Shown here piece after piece: positions 35,389 through 43,841 of a stretch of DNA of 64,000 bases. Source of the stretch: Sphingobacterium wenxiniae (GTDB taxonomy: Bacteria; Bacteroidota; Bacteroidia; Sphingobacteriales; Sphingobacteriaceae); NCBI RefSeq assembly GCF_900116225.1, contig NZ_FOZZ01000008.1:62001-126000 (forward strand), in the 5' to 3' direction. Every line of letters begins with the position of its first letter. Position 1 is the stretch's first letter. The notes beneath the pieces are model-generated. The model saw only the letters and a program-made list of their open reading frames with translations, was not told the DNA's origin and ran no database searches. The position numbers were made by a program, and so were the translations under genes.

Positions 35389-35508
35389 ACTGCCAAAGAG
35401 CAAAAGTATAGACTTAAAGGGTATACTTCATTTTTTTTATGACCCCGTACTTTTGCTGAAATGACCTCGTTTTTTCGTAGAGGAATCCCCTTCAAACTAC
35501 TTTATCCC

Positions 35509-35567
35509 CCCTTAAGGCAGGAAGTATATCCTTCAGGTCATGAAGGATATACTTCCTGCCTTAAGGG
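35509..35567. repeat. 27-bp perfect inverted repeat with 5-base loop
   Basis: CCTTAAGGCAGGAAGTATAT and the rest of the left arm (35509-35535) is exactly complementary to 35541-35567, with loop GGTCA. It spans the first two units of the 21-bp array. There is no T-run, and the stem is far longer than a terminator needs. Confidence 0.95.
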
Positions 35568-36009
35568 ATATCCCTCAGCGGATAATGAATCTGTGTGATG
35601 CATTTAAGGATATCCTTCAGCGGATCATGCATATCCTTCAAATTGTGAAGCATATACATCACCCTCATACGTATATCCTTCATGCGCTAAAGCAGATACT
35701 TCGTCAGATGAAGGATATACTTCACCGGATGACGTGTCTGCTTTAAAACTTATTATAACCCCTTTTTGGACATTTTAACCTCTCTTTCTGGGCTAAAGGA
35801 TATCCTTCACAGCGTTAAGAAGATACTTCGTGTGTTAAAGGACATCCTTCATGAGTTAACGGATATCCTTCAAGCCCTAAGGGGTATCCTTGCCCCCCAG
35901 AGGTGTATCCGTTCAGGTTTAAAGCATATAGCTGATTACAAAAAGGGGACACATTATAGTCGGCGGGATATCGTTCAGCGCCGTACCAATATCCTTCAGC
36001 AATATTTCA
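35526..36009. repeat. Tandem array of about twenty degenerate 21-bp units
   Basis: Units of exactly 21 bases with core ATATCCTTCA, variable 5-7 bases and an AAGG-like end begin at 35526, 35547, 35568, 35589, 35610, 35631, 35652, 35673, 35694, 35715. After a 64-base step off the register they resume at 35800, 35821, 35842, 35863, 35884, 35905, 35926, 35947, 35968, 35989. Open frames through the array (35540-35746, 35766-36020) read as heptads such as KDILHEL. I regard it as a DNA repeat first, since the two halves read in different frames, but a coiled-coil peptide cannot be excluded. Confidence 0.92.
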
Positions 36010-36050
36010 ATACATTTTAGACCTGTTTAGGGCTCTTTTTGCTCCTTTCT

Positions 36051-36110
36051 TTTGTAAGGTTTTGTACGGATAATAAGCTTTTTTGTACGGCTTTGTACGT
36101 TGTTGTACGT
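36051..36110 (+). promoter_or_regulatory. Helically phased TTTGTACG repeats
   Basis: TTTGTAAGG at 36051, TTTGTACGG at 36061 and 36082, TTTGTACGT at 36092 and TTGTACGT at 36103 are spaced 10, 21, 10 and 11 bases, i.e. whole turns of B-DNA. The block lies about 200 bases before the FN3-domain gene and may be an operator or iteron-like site. The remainder of 36110-36307 shows nothing further. Confidence 0.6.
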
Positions 36111-36307
36111 TTCCTCGATTCCTCTTCCACTTTCCTCCACTTTTGGGGAAACAATAATACGGAAGACAGTATGGAAAAACAGATTAGGCTACCTTTTATC
36201 CGTTCGGATCCCTAGTTATTCAGCGCAGGTATTTCAGTGGGAGAGATACCAAAGAGTAAAGATCCCTCAGTAGCATAAGCAACAATGTAAATTAAAATGA
36301 AACAAAC

Positions 36308-36940
36308 ATGAGAAAAGCAAGAGTACATATCAATTATGAAGATTGGGATGATTATTCCTTAGCGACCCTATCAGGGCGTACATTGAGTTCGATGACGGAC
36401 AATGCAAATTTTCCTGAACCAAGACCCGAGTTGACTGTATACCGTGCCTTGGTGAATGATTATCGTGAGAAACATGAAGTGGCCAGCAAAAAGGGTAGTC
36501 AGTTCGAAAAAAAAGCAAAAGACAATGCGCGTGCGGCCTTGTTGATGGCGATGCATGAACTAGCGTTCTATGTGAACACAGTAGCGCGGGGGGATGCTGA
36601 AATCTTGGCAAGCTCGGGTTTTGAATTGCTGGCGCCGCCGCAGTCAAAACAATATCCAAAGGTGGTGACCAATATTCGATTGGCGGATGGCCGTTTCAGT
36701 GGGGAAATCAAGTTGATGTTCAGTGCATTAAAAGAAGCGTACGAGTATGAATATAACTATTCTACGGTGTTAGGGGCTGATGGCGACCCCGTATGGGGAG
36801 AGGTGCACCGTACTTCAACTTCCAGGATGAACTATATCTCGGGGCTTCCGCCGGGGAGCACTTGTTATGTGCGCGTACGGGCACGTAACAAGAAAGGTAT
36901 CGGCGACTGGAGTAATAGTGTATCACTTATTGTGCGTTAG
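36308..36940 (+). CDS. Fibronectin type III domain protein of a small accessory cassette
   Basis: A 210-residue protein with no signal peptide. Residues 1-120 are largely helical (SQFEKKAKDNARAALLMAMH). Residues 125-210 form an FN3 domain, recognisable from PKVVTNIRLADG, ADGDPVWGEVHRTSTS and the C-terminal GLPPGSTCYVRVRARNKKG. Proteins of this layout occur beside DUF5675 and short membrane-peptide genes in Bacteroidota, possibly phage- or secretion-derived, but their role is not established. The next gene begins 10 bases downstream. Confidence 0.7.
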   Translation: MRKARVHINYEDWDDYSLATLSGRTLSSMTDNANFPEPRPELTVYRALVNDYREKHEVASKKGSQFEKKAKDNARAALLMAMHELAFYVNTVARGDAEILASSGFELLAPPQSKQYPKVVTNIRLADGRFSGEIKLMFSALKEAYEYEYNYSTVLGADGDPVWGEVHRTSTSRMNYISGLPPGSTCYVRVRARNKKGIGDWSNSVSLIVR

Positions 36941-36950
36941 CAAAATAGGT

Positions 36951-37394
36951 ATGTATAACATCGAAGTCATTCGACAGGCGCAGGGGAAGAATAGTACCCT
37001 GTCGCACCTGTACATAAACGGTGAGTTTACATGTTATGTGCTGGAAGATTCGGTTCGCGATGTGAAGATAAAGGGTAGTACCGCTATTCCGGCGGGGCGC
37101 TATAGATTAGCCTTTAACCGATATGGGGGTATGAATGCGCGTTATAAACGCCGGTTTCCTGACTTGCATCGTGGCATGATCGAGCTGCAGAATGTACCTA
37201 ATTTCTCCTATATCTATATCCATATCGGTAATACGTTTGCCGATACTGAGGGTTGTCTCTTGGTCGGAAAAAGGATGAAAAAGCTGGACGATGGCGATTA
37301 TGAGATTTATAAATCCCAAAAGGCATATAAAGAACTGTACGCCCGACTGGCAGATAGCATGGAACAGGGGGAGGTGTATTTGGTAATCAGGTGA
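36951..37394 (+). CDS. DUF5675 family protein
   Basis: A 147-residue soluble protein of the DUF5675 family. The start at ATG 36951, 10 bases after the FN3 gene, yields the family opening MYNIEVIRQAQGKNSTLSHL; a longer frame from 36867 overlaps the FN3 gene and is unlikely. Family motifs are CYVLEDSVRD, AIPAGRYRL, and IHIGNTFADTEGCLLVG. Members often lie near phage lysis/tail-like genes and have a fold suggestive of cell-wall enzymes, but activity is unproven. A truncated second copy of the family follows at 37387. Confidence 0.82.
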   Translation: MYNIEVIRQAQGKNSTLSHLYINGEFTCYVLEDSVRDVKIKGSTAIPAGRYRLAFNRYGGMNARYKRRFPDLHRGMIELQNVPNFSYIYIHIGNTFADTEGCLLVGKRMKKLDDGDYEIYKSQKAYKELYARLADSMEQGEVYLVIR

Positions 37395-37584
37395 TGGACG
37401 TGAAGCTATCTTGATCCATACCGCCAATAATGGGATGAATGAGCTGATGGGCTGTATCGCTCCTGTCACCGCGCTTACTGCACAAGGCACAGGAATCGAA
37501 AGCCGGAAAGCATTGGAGAAGTTGAAAGCCTTGGTCTACAGCCTGTGGGATATGGGCGGAGAGGTGTTTTTATTAACAAAGTGA
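37387..37584 (+). pseudogene. C-terminal remnant of a second DUF5675 gene
   Basis: The frame reads GREAILIHTANNGMNELMGC, continues with IAPVTALTAQGTGIESR and ends GEVFLLTK at 37584. This matches the C-terminal half of DUF5675 proteins (AILIH, GC, SRKALEKL). There is a stop at 37384 and no start codon, so the N-terminal half is missing. It begins within a few bases of the intact DUF5675 gene's end, as if one gene was inserted into, or replaced half of, another. Confidence 0.75.
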
Positions 37585-37588
37585 GATT

Positions 37589-37642
37589 GAGTTAGGAAGT
37601 TAGAGTGAGTTAGGAAGTTAGATCTCTCTAACCTCTTAACTC
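37589..37642. repeat. Direct plus inverted repeat of GAGTTAGGAAGTTAGA
   Basis: GAGTTAGGAAGTTAGA occurs at 37589-37604 and 37607-37622, followed by its complement with two mismatches at 37627-37642. The structure can fold as alternative hairpins between the DUF5675 remnant and the small membrane-peptide genes. Confidence 0.8.
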
Positions 37643-37666
37643 CCTAACCCTCTAATATTTAAAAAA

Positions 37667-37846
37667 ATGAAAAAAACAATCAAAAGAATCAGCCAAGCGA
37701 TACAGGTCGTACTGCTGGCTCCGATAAAGTTGCCGGGTAAGGCATTAAATATCCTAAAATACGTGGCAGTGAGTCTCGGTGTATTGGAGGCGGTGCTGTC
37801 GGACAAGGAACAGGAAGAGGGGGACGGTGATGAAGCCGCTGAATAG
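37667..37846 (+). CDS. Small protein, 59 residues, membrane-associated candidate
   Basis: ATG 37667 starts a basic, amphipathic N-terminus (MKKTIKRISQAIQVVLLAPI), a hydrophobic segment (ALNILKYVAVSLGVLEAVL), and a very acidic tail (DKEQEEGDGDEAAE). It overlaps the next small gene by 17 bases. Basic front, hydrophobic centre and acidic end, paired with a second single-span peptide, recall the small membrane proteins next to amidase or DUF5675 genes in Bacteroidota. No function assigned. Confidence 0.55.
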   Translation: MKKTIKRISQAIQVVLLAPIKLPGKALNILKYVAVSLGVLEAVLSDKEQEEGDGDEAAE

Positions 37847-37994
37847 CATACAGGTGGGTACCCTTGGCGGTACCCTCTGTTCAATCTTTGGCAGTATCAC
37901 GATGGACGATATGATCAAGACGGCCGTGCTGGCTGCGGTAGGAGCTATAGTCAGTTATGTGGTAAGTACGCTGTTGCAGAGACTAAGAAGATAG
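37830..37994 (+). CDS. Single-span membrane peptide, 54 residues (holin-like)
   Basis: The start at ATG 37830 (MKPLNSIQVGTLGGTLCSIF) is preferred over a longer frame from 37779 that overlaps its neighbour further. It has a Gly/Ser-rich N-part, one or two hydrophobic stretches (TAVLAAVGAIVSYVVSTLL) and a basic tail LQRLRR, which suits a holin-like or smalltalk-like peptide. It is the last gene before a good terminator. Confidence 0.6.
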   Translation: MKPLNSIQVGTLGGTLCSIFGSITMDDMIKTAVLAAVGAIVSYVVSTLLQRLRR

Positions 37995-38022
37995 TGTCAA
38001 TTAAGTAATACCATTCGTGGTC

Positions 38023-38060
38023 AAACCTATAAGGTTTCCGAAAATCTTATAGGTTTTTTC
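38023..38060 (+). terminator. Terminator of the FN3/DUF5675 cassette
   Basis: A perfect 11-bp stem AAACCTATAAG/CTTATAGGTTT (38023-38033, 38046-38056) runs into TTTTTTC. It ends the plus-strand cassette. Positions 38061-38415 hold no gene and mark the left side of the minus-strand metal island. Confidence 0.9.
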
Positions 38061-38415
38061 TATTAAACTTCCTGTACTATCCGTAGCGTTCTGAAAGGGC
38101 TCTACGGATTTTTTTATGAAGAGGAGTCTAGGGATCCCGTATGGAGCTATTAGATGAATTTAAGTAGTCTCAGACTACTTTTTATTTTAAAGTTTTCAGG
38201 AAAAAGCTGTATCGGTTGAATACTAAGCTTTTATATGGGTAATCAAAGATTACAAGGTAACGATTTGGTAACGGTGCTTATTGCTTTGCTTTTCAATGTG
38301 TTTCCGTTCGCTCATAGCAAATATACAAAATCTTATAAAGTATTTATACGGATATTCTGAATATCTTACTCTTAAAATTAAGGGAGATGAAATCTTTTGA
38401 TCCATCTCCCAACTT

Positions 38416-40680
38416 TTAATAGGACAATGAAAGTCCAACTCCAAAACCCATATCGCTGTCGTAATGCGTTCTAATTCCCATATTCTTGTTCAATACATAA
38501 CTCAATTCTGCCATATATTCTTTGTCTGTGTTTACCATAAAACCTGCTCTTATTCTTTTGGATATTGGAATATCTTCACGCATCAAAGACAATCGTACAA
38601 TTCCATCGTGATAAACTTCTGCCTGAAAGTTCACCAACATTGGTAAGGTGTACATAAAACCTAAACTAAAGGCACTGCGTGTATCTTTTTTATTTTTCTG
38701 CCCGAATAAGTTCGTTTCGTGTTCATCCATTCCCATTTTTCTGTAGCGGTAATCGAAACCAACAAAAGGCATAAACCATTGCATTTTTCCGATGTATCTT
38801 CCAAAATGTGTTTCTACTTCATAGCCGTGCATATCGTTATACCCTAATCTCCATTCTGTACCCAAAGACCACCTTGCATTTTGAACCATTGCTTCGCCAT
38901 CATTACCATTGGTTGCAAAATCATTTTGAACCATAATGTGTGGCATATTGCTTTCTCTTTGCAATTTATTGTAGGCTTGTTTTTTGTTAGGTAAATAAGG
39001 GTTTTGGTAATCGTCTACGGCAAAAACTCTGTTCATTCCGCCCATCATATGATATAAAATATGACAATGAAAAAACCAATCTCCTTCTTCGTTTGCTAAA
39101 AATTCTATGGTATTAGTTTCCATAGGCATTATATCCAACACATTTTTGAGTGGTGAATATTCGCCTTTACCATTGATTACCCTAAAATCAAAACCGTGCA
39201 AGTGCATCGGGTGACGCATCATTGAGTTGTTGTAAATGGTGATGCGTAATACTTCTCCTTTTTTTACAGGGATTTTATCCGTTTCTGAAAAAACTCTATT
39301 GTCCATACTCCACACATAACGGTTCATATTTCCGGTAAGGGTAAACTTTAATTCCTTTACTGGTGCATCTTTTGGAAGTGTGGTATTGTGGGGCGATTGC
39401 AACATTGCGTAGTTCAGGGTTGTAATTTCGCCTAACGCATTTGCATCGTAACGGTGGGGGGCATCATCCATATTATGTTGGCTATGGTCTTGCTTTTGTT
39501 TTGCATCACCTGTAATTTCGGGATACATTACCACATTCATATCCATTTGGTTCAGGCTCATTTTCATTCCCATATCGTCCAAATCGCCATTCATTTTCAT
39601 CATATCGTTCATCATTTTCATTCCTTCAAAATATTTCAATTTTGGAAGTGGTGATATTAACTGTTTGATACCATTGCCTATAAAATAGCTTGCTGATTGT
39701 GTGCGGTCTTCAGTTGTGGCTAAAAATTCATAAGAAACGCCCTCATCGGGAATGGTTACTACGATGTCGTAGGTTTCGGAAACGGCAATGATTAATCTAT
39801 CTACTTCAACAGGCTCTACATCATTGCCATCATTGGCTACTACGGTAATTTTTCCGCCAGCATATCGCAACCAAAAATAGGACGAAGCTCCACCATTTGA
39901 AATCCGTAAGCGTACTTTGTCACCTGCTTTTAGTATTTTGCCGTCAATTGTTTTTAAATCGGATGTATGATTTCCGTTGATTAAAATTTTATCATAATAC
40001 ACATCGCTCACGTCCATTGCCAACATTCGTTTCCATTCGTTGGTTAGCTTTGTTTTGAAATGACCTTCTCTGATCGCTTCTGCGTAAGACTGGGTTGCAT
40101 TTTTTTTAATGGCTGCCCAATCGTTGGCATTGTGCAACATACGGTTGATATTATCTGGATTAAGATTTGTCCATTCGCTTATGATAATCGGAACGGTTGC
40201 CAAATCATCTATTCCTTTCCTGAATGTTTTATCATCATCTCGTTTTTTCATTATAAAACTTCCATACATTCCAATCTGTTCCTGCAAACCAGAGTGTGAA
40301 TGATACCAGTGTGTACCGTGTTGGATAATGGGGAAACGATAAGTAAAACTTGTACCTGCCTCAATGGGTTTCTGTGTTAACCACGGCACACCGTCTTCTT
40401 TGTTCGGCAAAAATACTCCGTGCCAATGCAGCGAAGTACTTTCTTTTAACTGATTGTGGACTACAATTTCAGCAGTATCACCTTCTGTGAAAGTAAGTGT
40501 AGGCATTGGAATTTGACCGTTCACGGCAATGGCTCTTTTCTCTTTTCCTGCGTAGTTTACCAATGTGTCTGTTACATATAAATCATAACGAACTACTTTT
40601 TGGGCGAAAAGAGAAGTTGTTGCCAATAGCAATAAAGCTATCGGCAACAGTTTTTTCTGAAAAAGGTTTTGTATATCCAT
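38416..40680 (-). CDS. Periplasmic multicopper oxidase fused to a CopB-like outer-membrane domain
   Basis: A 754-residue exported protein. Residues 25-560 are a three-cupredoxin multicopper oxidase of the PcoA/CopA type, with the copper ligands HWHG, HWYHSHSG, HPMHLHGFDF and FHCHILYHMMGGM. A Met/His-rich insert (MMNDMMKMNGDLDDMGMKMS, later QDHSQHNMDD) should bind Cu(I). The last 170 residues are unlike the oxidase and read as amphipathic strands with CopB-like features (WSLGTEWRLGYNDMHGYEVE, ...GVGLSLSY). The enzyme likely oxidises Cu(I) to the less toxic Cu(II). It is the last gene of the island on this strand. Confidence 0.88.
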   Translation of the reverse strand: MDIQNLFQKKLLPIALLLLATTSLFAQKVVRYDLYVTDTLVNYAGKEKRAIAVNGQIPMPTLTFTEGDTAEIVVHNQLKESTSLHWHGVFLPNKEDGVPWLTQKPIEAGTSFTYRFPIIQHGTHWYHSHSGLQEQIGMYGSFIMKKRDDDKTFRKGIDDLATVPIIISEWTNLNPDNINRMLHNANDWAAIKKNATQSYAEAIREGHFKTKLTNEWKRMLAMDVSDVYYDKILINGNHTSDLKTIDGKILKAGDKVRLRISNGGASSYFWLRYAGGKITVVANDGNDVEPVEVDRLIIAVSETYDIVVTIPDEGVSYEFLATTEDRTQSASYFIGNGIKQLISPLPKLKYFEGMKMMNDMMKMNGDLDDMGMKMSLNQMDMNVVMYPEITGDAKQKQDHSQHNMDDAPHRYDANALGEITTLNYAMLQSPHNTTLPKDAPVKELKFTLTGNMNRYVWSMDNRVFSETDKIPVKKGEVLRITIYNNSMMRHPMHLHGFDFRVINGKGEYSPLKNVLDIMPMETNTIEFLANEEGDWFFHCHILYHMMGGMNRVFAVDDYQNPYLPNKKQAYNKLQRESNMPHIMVQNDFATNGNDGEAMVQNARWSLGTEWRLGYNDMHGYEVETHFGRYIGKMQWFMPFVGFDYRYRKMGMDEHETNLFGQKNKKDTRSAFSLGFMYTLPMLVNFQAEVYHDGIVRLSLMREDIPISKRIRAGFMVNTDKEYMAELSYVLNKNMGIRTHYDSDMGFGVGLSLSY

Positions 40681-40698
40681 TTTAAGATTTTCATATTT

Positions 40699-41271
40699 TT
40701 ATCTTTTGTTCAATAATTGTTTTGCACTATCAGAAGCACAGATTAATCCTGCTCCTAACATAATTATATCTTTGATTACAAGTCGCCCTGCTCCCGACAA
40801 ATAAGGAAATCCAAATTGAGGCGTGGGAAAATCGCCACCCAAATTTGGAACATATACTTCGGGGGTGGTTAGCAAAAATGATAAGGTTACCAAAGACATT
40901 CCAAAAGTTAACACACCTCCAATAAAACCAATTTTGGCATACCAAATTCCCAATAAAGTAAGAATGCCGATCATCACAATGACTGTTCCTAAACCATAAG
41001 AAAAAATGTATGTATTGTTTTCTTTATGCCAGTCAATGTTCTTTTGAACTGTTTTGCCCTCAGGGTTTTTATATTCATTGTATTCGGGAGCTTCTTTGTC
41101 GTAAAAGAAACTCATTACCGGACTATTCGCAACAAAAGGAACTATCCCGTCTGCTTCATACTGAAACGCTTTCAGTCCACCAATCCAAGCCATCACGATA
41201 AAAATTGCTATGCGTGTAAGGTTGATGAACTGTTTTTGGCTGCTGGCAAATATTTTAATTAATTTCTCCAT
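40699..41271 (-). CDS. DUF417 (YkgB/RclC-like) membrane protein
   Basis: A 190-residue inner-membrane protein with four probable spans (IAIFIVMAWIGGLKAFQYEA, YGLGTVIVMIGILTLLGIWY, KIGFIGGVLTFGMSLVTLSF, IIMLGAGLICASDSAKQLL). The N-terminal WIGxLKAFxYEADGIVPFVA is the DUF417 hallmark. E. coli RclC of this family protects against reactive chlorine together with a copper reductase, so its place between a multicopper oxidase and CopA fits metal/oxidative stress. Biochemical function is not established. It starts 19 bases before the oxidase gene. Confidence 0.82.
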   Translation of the reverse strand: MEKLIKIFASSQKQFINLTRIAIFIVMAWIGGLKAFQYEADGIVPFVANSPVMSFFYDKEAPEYNEYKNPEGKTVQKNIDWHKENNTYIFSYGLGTVIVMIGILTLLGIWYAKIGFIGGVLTFGMSLVTLSFLLTTPEVYVPNLGGDFPTPQFGFPYLSGAGRLVIKDIIMLGAGLICASDSAKQLLNKR

Positions 41272-41332
41272 TTCTATTCGTTGAATTTTGATTTGTTAAA
41301 CCTACCTGTAAATTGATATTAGTATTATTTCT

Positions 41333-43834
41333 TTATATTTTAATGCTTCTAAGTCTAAGTGCATTTACAATTACGGAAACTGAACTAAAACTCATTGCAA
41401 GTGCTGCTATCATTGGAGAGAGCAATATTCCGAAAAACGGAAATAATACACCTGCTGCAATTGGGATTCCTAATATGTTATAGACAAGGGCGAAAAACAG
41501 GTTCTGCTTAATGTTTTTCATTACAGAATCACTTAAATTTCTGGCTTTCACAATTCCGTGTAAATCGCCTTTTACCAAAGTTATCATAGCACTTTCAATG
41601 GCTACATCTGTGCCTGTTCCCATTGCTATACCAACATCACTTTTTGCTAATGCCGGTGCATCATTAATTCCGTCTCCTGCCATTGCCACAACGTTCCCTT
41701 TTTCTTGTAGTTTCTCCACTTCTTTCAGTTTATCTTCAGGCAACATACTTGCTTTAAAATCTGTAAGTTTTAGCTCTGAAGCTACTGCTTGTGCTGTGTC
41801 GTGATTATCACCTGTCAGCATTACAACTGCTATGCCTTTTTCTTGTAATTCTTTAATGGCTTTGGCACTTGTTGCTTTTATTTTGTCACCTATAACAACA
41901 TAACCAACCACCGAATTGTCTATTGCGAGATAAGAAACCGTCTTTCCTTGTTTTTGAAATGCTTTCGCTTCGTCCTCCATTTGAGAACTGATTTTGGCTT
42001 TAGCGTATTCCATCATTTTTGGATTTCCCAAAGCAACGTTCTGACTATTGATAGTAGCTTCAACACCTTTTCCTGTAACAGCATTAAAATTTTCCGAATT
42101 GATTATTTCAGTATGCTGTTCTTTTCCGTATTTAACTGTTGCTTCGGCTAATGGATGTTCGCTATTTGTGTTCAATGAAACAATGTATTGAAGCAATTCG
42201 TTTTCGCTGAAACCATTATTGAAAGAACCGATACTTTCTACTGTTGGTTTTCCTTCCGTAATCGTTCCTGTCTTATCAATGATTAACGTATCTATTTTGT
42301 GAAATTTTTCCAATGCTTCGGCATTTTTAATCAATACGCCATTTTGGGCACCTTTGCCTACACCTACCATTACAGACATTGGCGTTGCCAAGCCCAAAGC
42401 ACACGGACAAGCAATAATTAAAACGGCTATTGCATTGACTAATGCATAAACATAAGCAGGTTCTGGTCCCCAAATTGCCCAAACTATAAAGGTGCTTACC
42501 GCAATGAGAATTACAATCGGTACAAAATATCCCGACACTCTATCGGCTAAATTTTGAATAGGGGCACGGCTTCTACTGGCATCATTTACCATTTTAATAA
42601 TTTGAGAAAGCAAGGTATCGCTACCCACTTTTTCGGCTTTCATCAAAAAGGTTTGATTGCCATTTATCGTTCCACTACTTACTTTATCGTTCATAGCTTT
42701 ATTCACAGGAATTGGCTCTCCCGTAATCATAGATTCGTCAATGGTTGTATCGCCTTCGATGATAACACCATCAACAGGAATTTTTTCACCAGGTTTTACT
42801 TTAAGAATATCGTTTAATTCTATTTTGTCGATGCTAACTTCCACTTCTTCGCCATCAACTATTCTTGTGGCTTTATTGGGTGCTAATTTCAACAATTCTT
42901 TTACTGCCGTATTGGTTCTACTGTGTGCACGAGCTTCTAAAAGTTGCCCCAACAAAACCAAGGTTAAAATAACGGTTGCTGCTTCAAAATAAACGTGGAC
43001 TGCTCCGTGATGTGATTTAAATTGTTCGGGAAAAAATTCCGGAAAAAGCATACCCAACACACTGAATAACCAAGCTACACCTGCACCAATTCCGATAAGG
43101 GTAAACATATTAAGATTCCAGGTTTTGATGCTTCGGTAAGCTCGTTCAAAAAACATCCAGGTGGCATAAAACACAACAGGAATGGAAAAGAAAAACTGCA
43201 CCCAGTTCCATTGTTTTTGTCCCATCAAATCATATAAAGGATTGTTTGGAATCATTTCGCTCATTGCAATAATGAAAATTGGCAATGTAAAAACGATTGC
43301 AATCCAAAACTTCTTTGATAATTTTTTATAGGTCTTTTCTTCTGAAGAAAGGTCGGGTTGTATCGGTACTAAATCCATTCCGCAGATAGGACAAGAGCCT
43401 GCTTCGTCTTGTACAATTTCAGGGTGCATGGGACAGGTCCATTGTTCTGTGTTGGAAGTAGATAGATTTTGTTCCTCCACCAAATCCATTCCGCAGACTG
43501 GGCAATCACCAGCTTTGTCGTATGTTTTATCGCCTTCGCAATGCATAGGACAATAAAATACTCCTGTCCCTTTTCCTTTCGGTTTATCGTGCTGTTTGGG
43601 TTCTGTATGGTGATGATGTTCCCCTACATTGTGAATGCTATATCTTCCACCATCATTTTTTAATACTTCTTGAAATGTTTCTAAGTGAATATGTTTTTCC
43701 ATTTCAATAGTAGCTTCTGCCTTTTCTAAATCAACAGTAACCTTTGAAACGCCTTCTATTTTTGAAAGCGTTTCTTCTACGTGGCTACGGCAACCGTTAC
43801 AGGTCATTCCGTGTATATGATAGGTATGTTTCAT
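41333..43834 (-). CDS. copA: Copper-translocating P1B-type ATPase
   Basis: An 833-residue CopA/SilP-type pump that exports Cu(I) or Ag(I) from the cytoplasm. The N-terminus has one HMA domain with GMTCNGC (Cys pair in the first 15 residues), a His-rich segment, and two heavy-metal-binding domains each with CPMH and CPxCGMDLV. Catalytic elements are all present: TGEPIPV (actuator), ACPCALGLATP (CPC ion-binding site), phosphorylation DKTGTITEGKP, SEHPLAEA and GDGINDAPALAKSDVG. Position in the cluster and the CPC motif make copper/silver the substrate class. It begins 7 bases after the DUF3347 gene. Confidence 0.94.
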   Translation of the reverse strand: MKHTYHIHGMTCNGCRSHVEETLSKIEGVSKVTVDLEKAEATIEMEKHIHLETFQEVLKNDGGRYSIHNVGEHHHHTEPKQHDKPKGKGTGVFYCPMHCEGDKTYDKAGDCPVCGMDLVEEQNLSTSNTEQWTCPMHPEIVQDEAGSCPICGMDLVPIQPDLSSEEKTYKKLSKKFWIAIVFTLPIFIIAMSEMIPNNPLYDLMGQKQWNWVQFFFSIPVVFYATWMFFERAYRSIKTWNLNMFTLIGIGAGVAWLFSVLGMLFPEFFPEQFKSHHGAVHVYFEAATVILTLVLLGQLLEARAHSRTNTAVKELLKLAPNKATRIVDGEEVEVSIDKIELNDILKVKPGEKIPVDGVIIEGDTTIDESMITGEPIPVNKAMNDKVSSGTINGNQTFLMKAEKVGSDTLLSQIIKMVNDASRSRAPIQNLADRVSGYFVPIVILIAVSTFIVWAIWGPEPAYVYALVNAIAVLIIACPCALGLATPMSVMVGVGKGAQNGVLIKNAEALEKFHKIDTLIIDKTGTITEGKPTVESIGSFNNGFSENELLQYIVSLNTNSEHPLAEATVKYGKEQHTEIINSENFNAVTGKGVEATINSQNVALGNPKMMEYAKAKISSQMEDEAKAFQKQGKTVSYLAIDNSVVGYVVIGDKIKATSAKAIKELQEKGIAVVMLTGDNHDTAQAVASELKLTDFKASMLPEDKLKEVEKLQEKGNVVAMAGDGINDAPALAKSDVGIAMGTGTDVAIESAMITLVKGDLHGIVKARNLSDSVMKNIKQNLFFALVYNILGIPIAAGVLFPFFGILLSPMIAALAMSFSSVSVIVNALRLRSIKI

Positions 43835-43841
43835 TGGTTTT

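Noticed and set aside
35526..36009. CRISPR array
   Set aside because: Units are only 21 bp, contiguous and degenerate throughout, with no 25-37-bp conserved repeat, no unique spacers of constant length and no cas genes.
35540..36020. Two heptad-repeat protein genes
   Set aside because: The frames differ between the two halves, neither has a clear ribosome-binding site, and the first begins inside the 27-bp hairpin. They are kept only as an alternative reading.
38250..38444. Small minus-strand gene at the left side of the metal island
   Set aside because: The frame overlaps the end of the multicopper oxidase gene and has no recognisable domain. It may be debris from a mobile element but cannot be supported as a gene.
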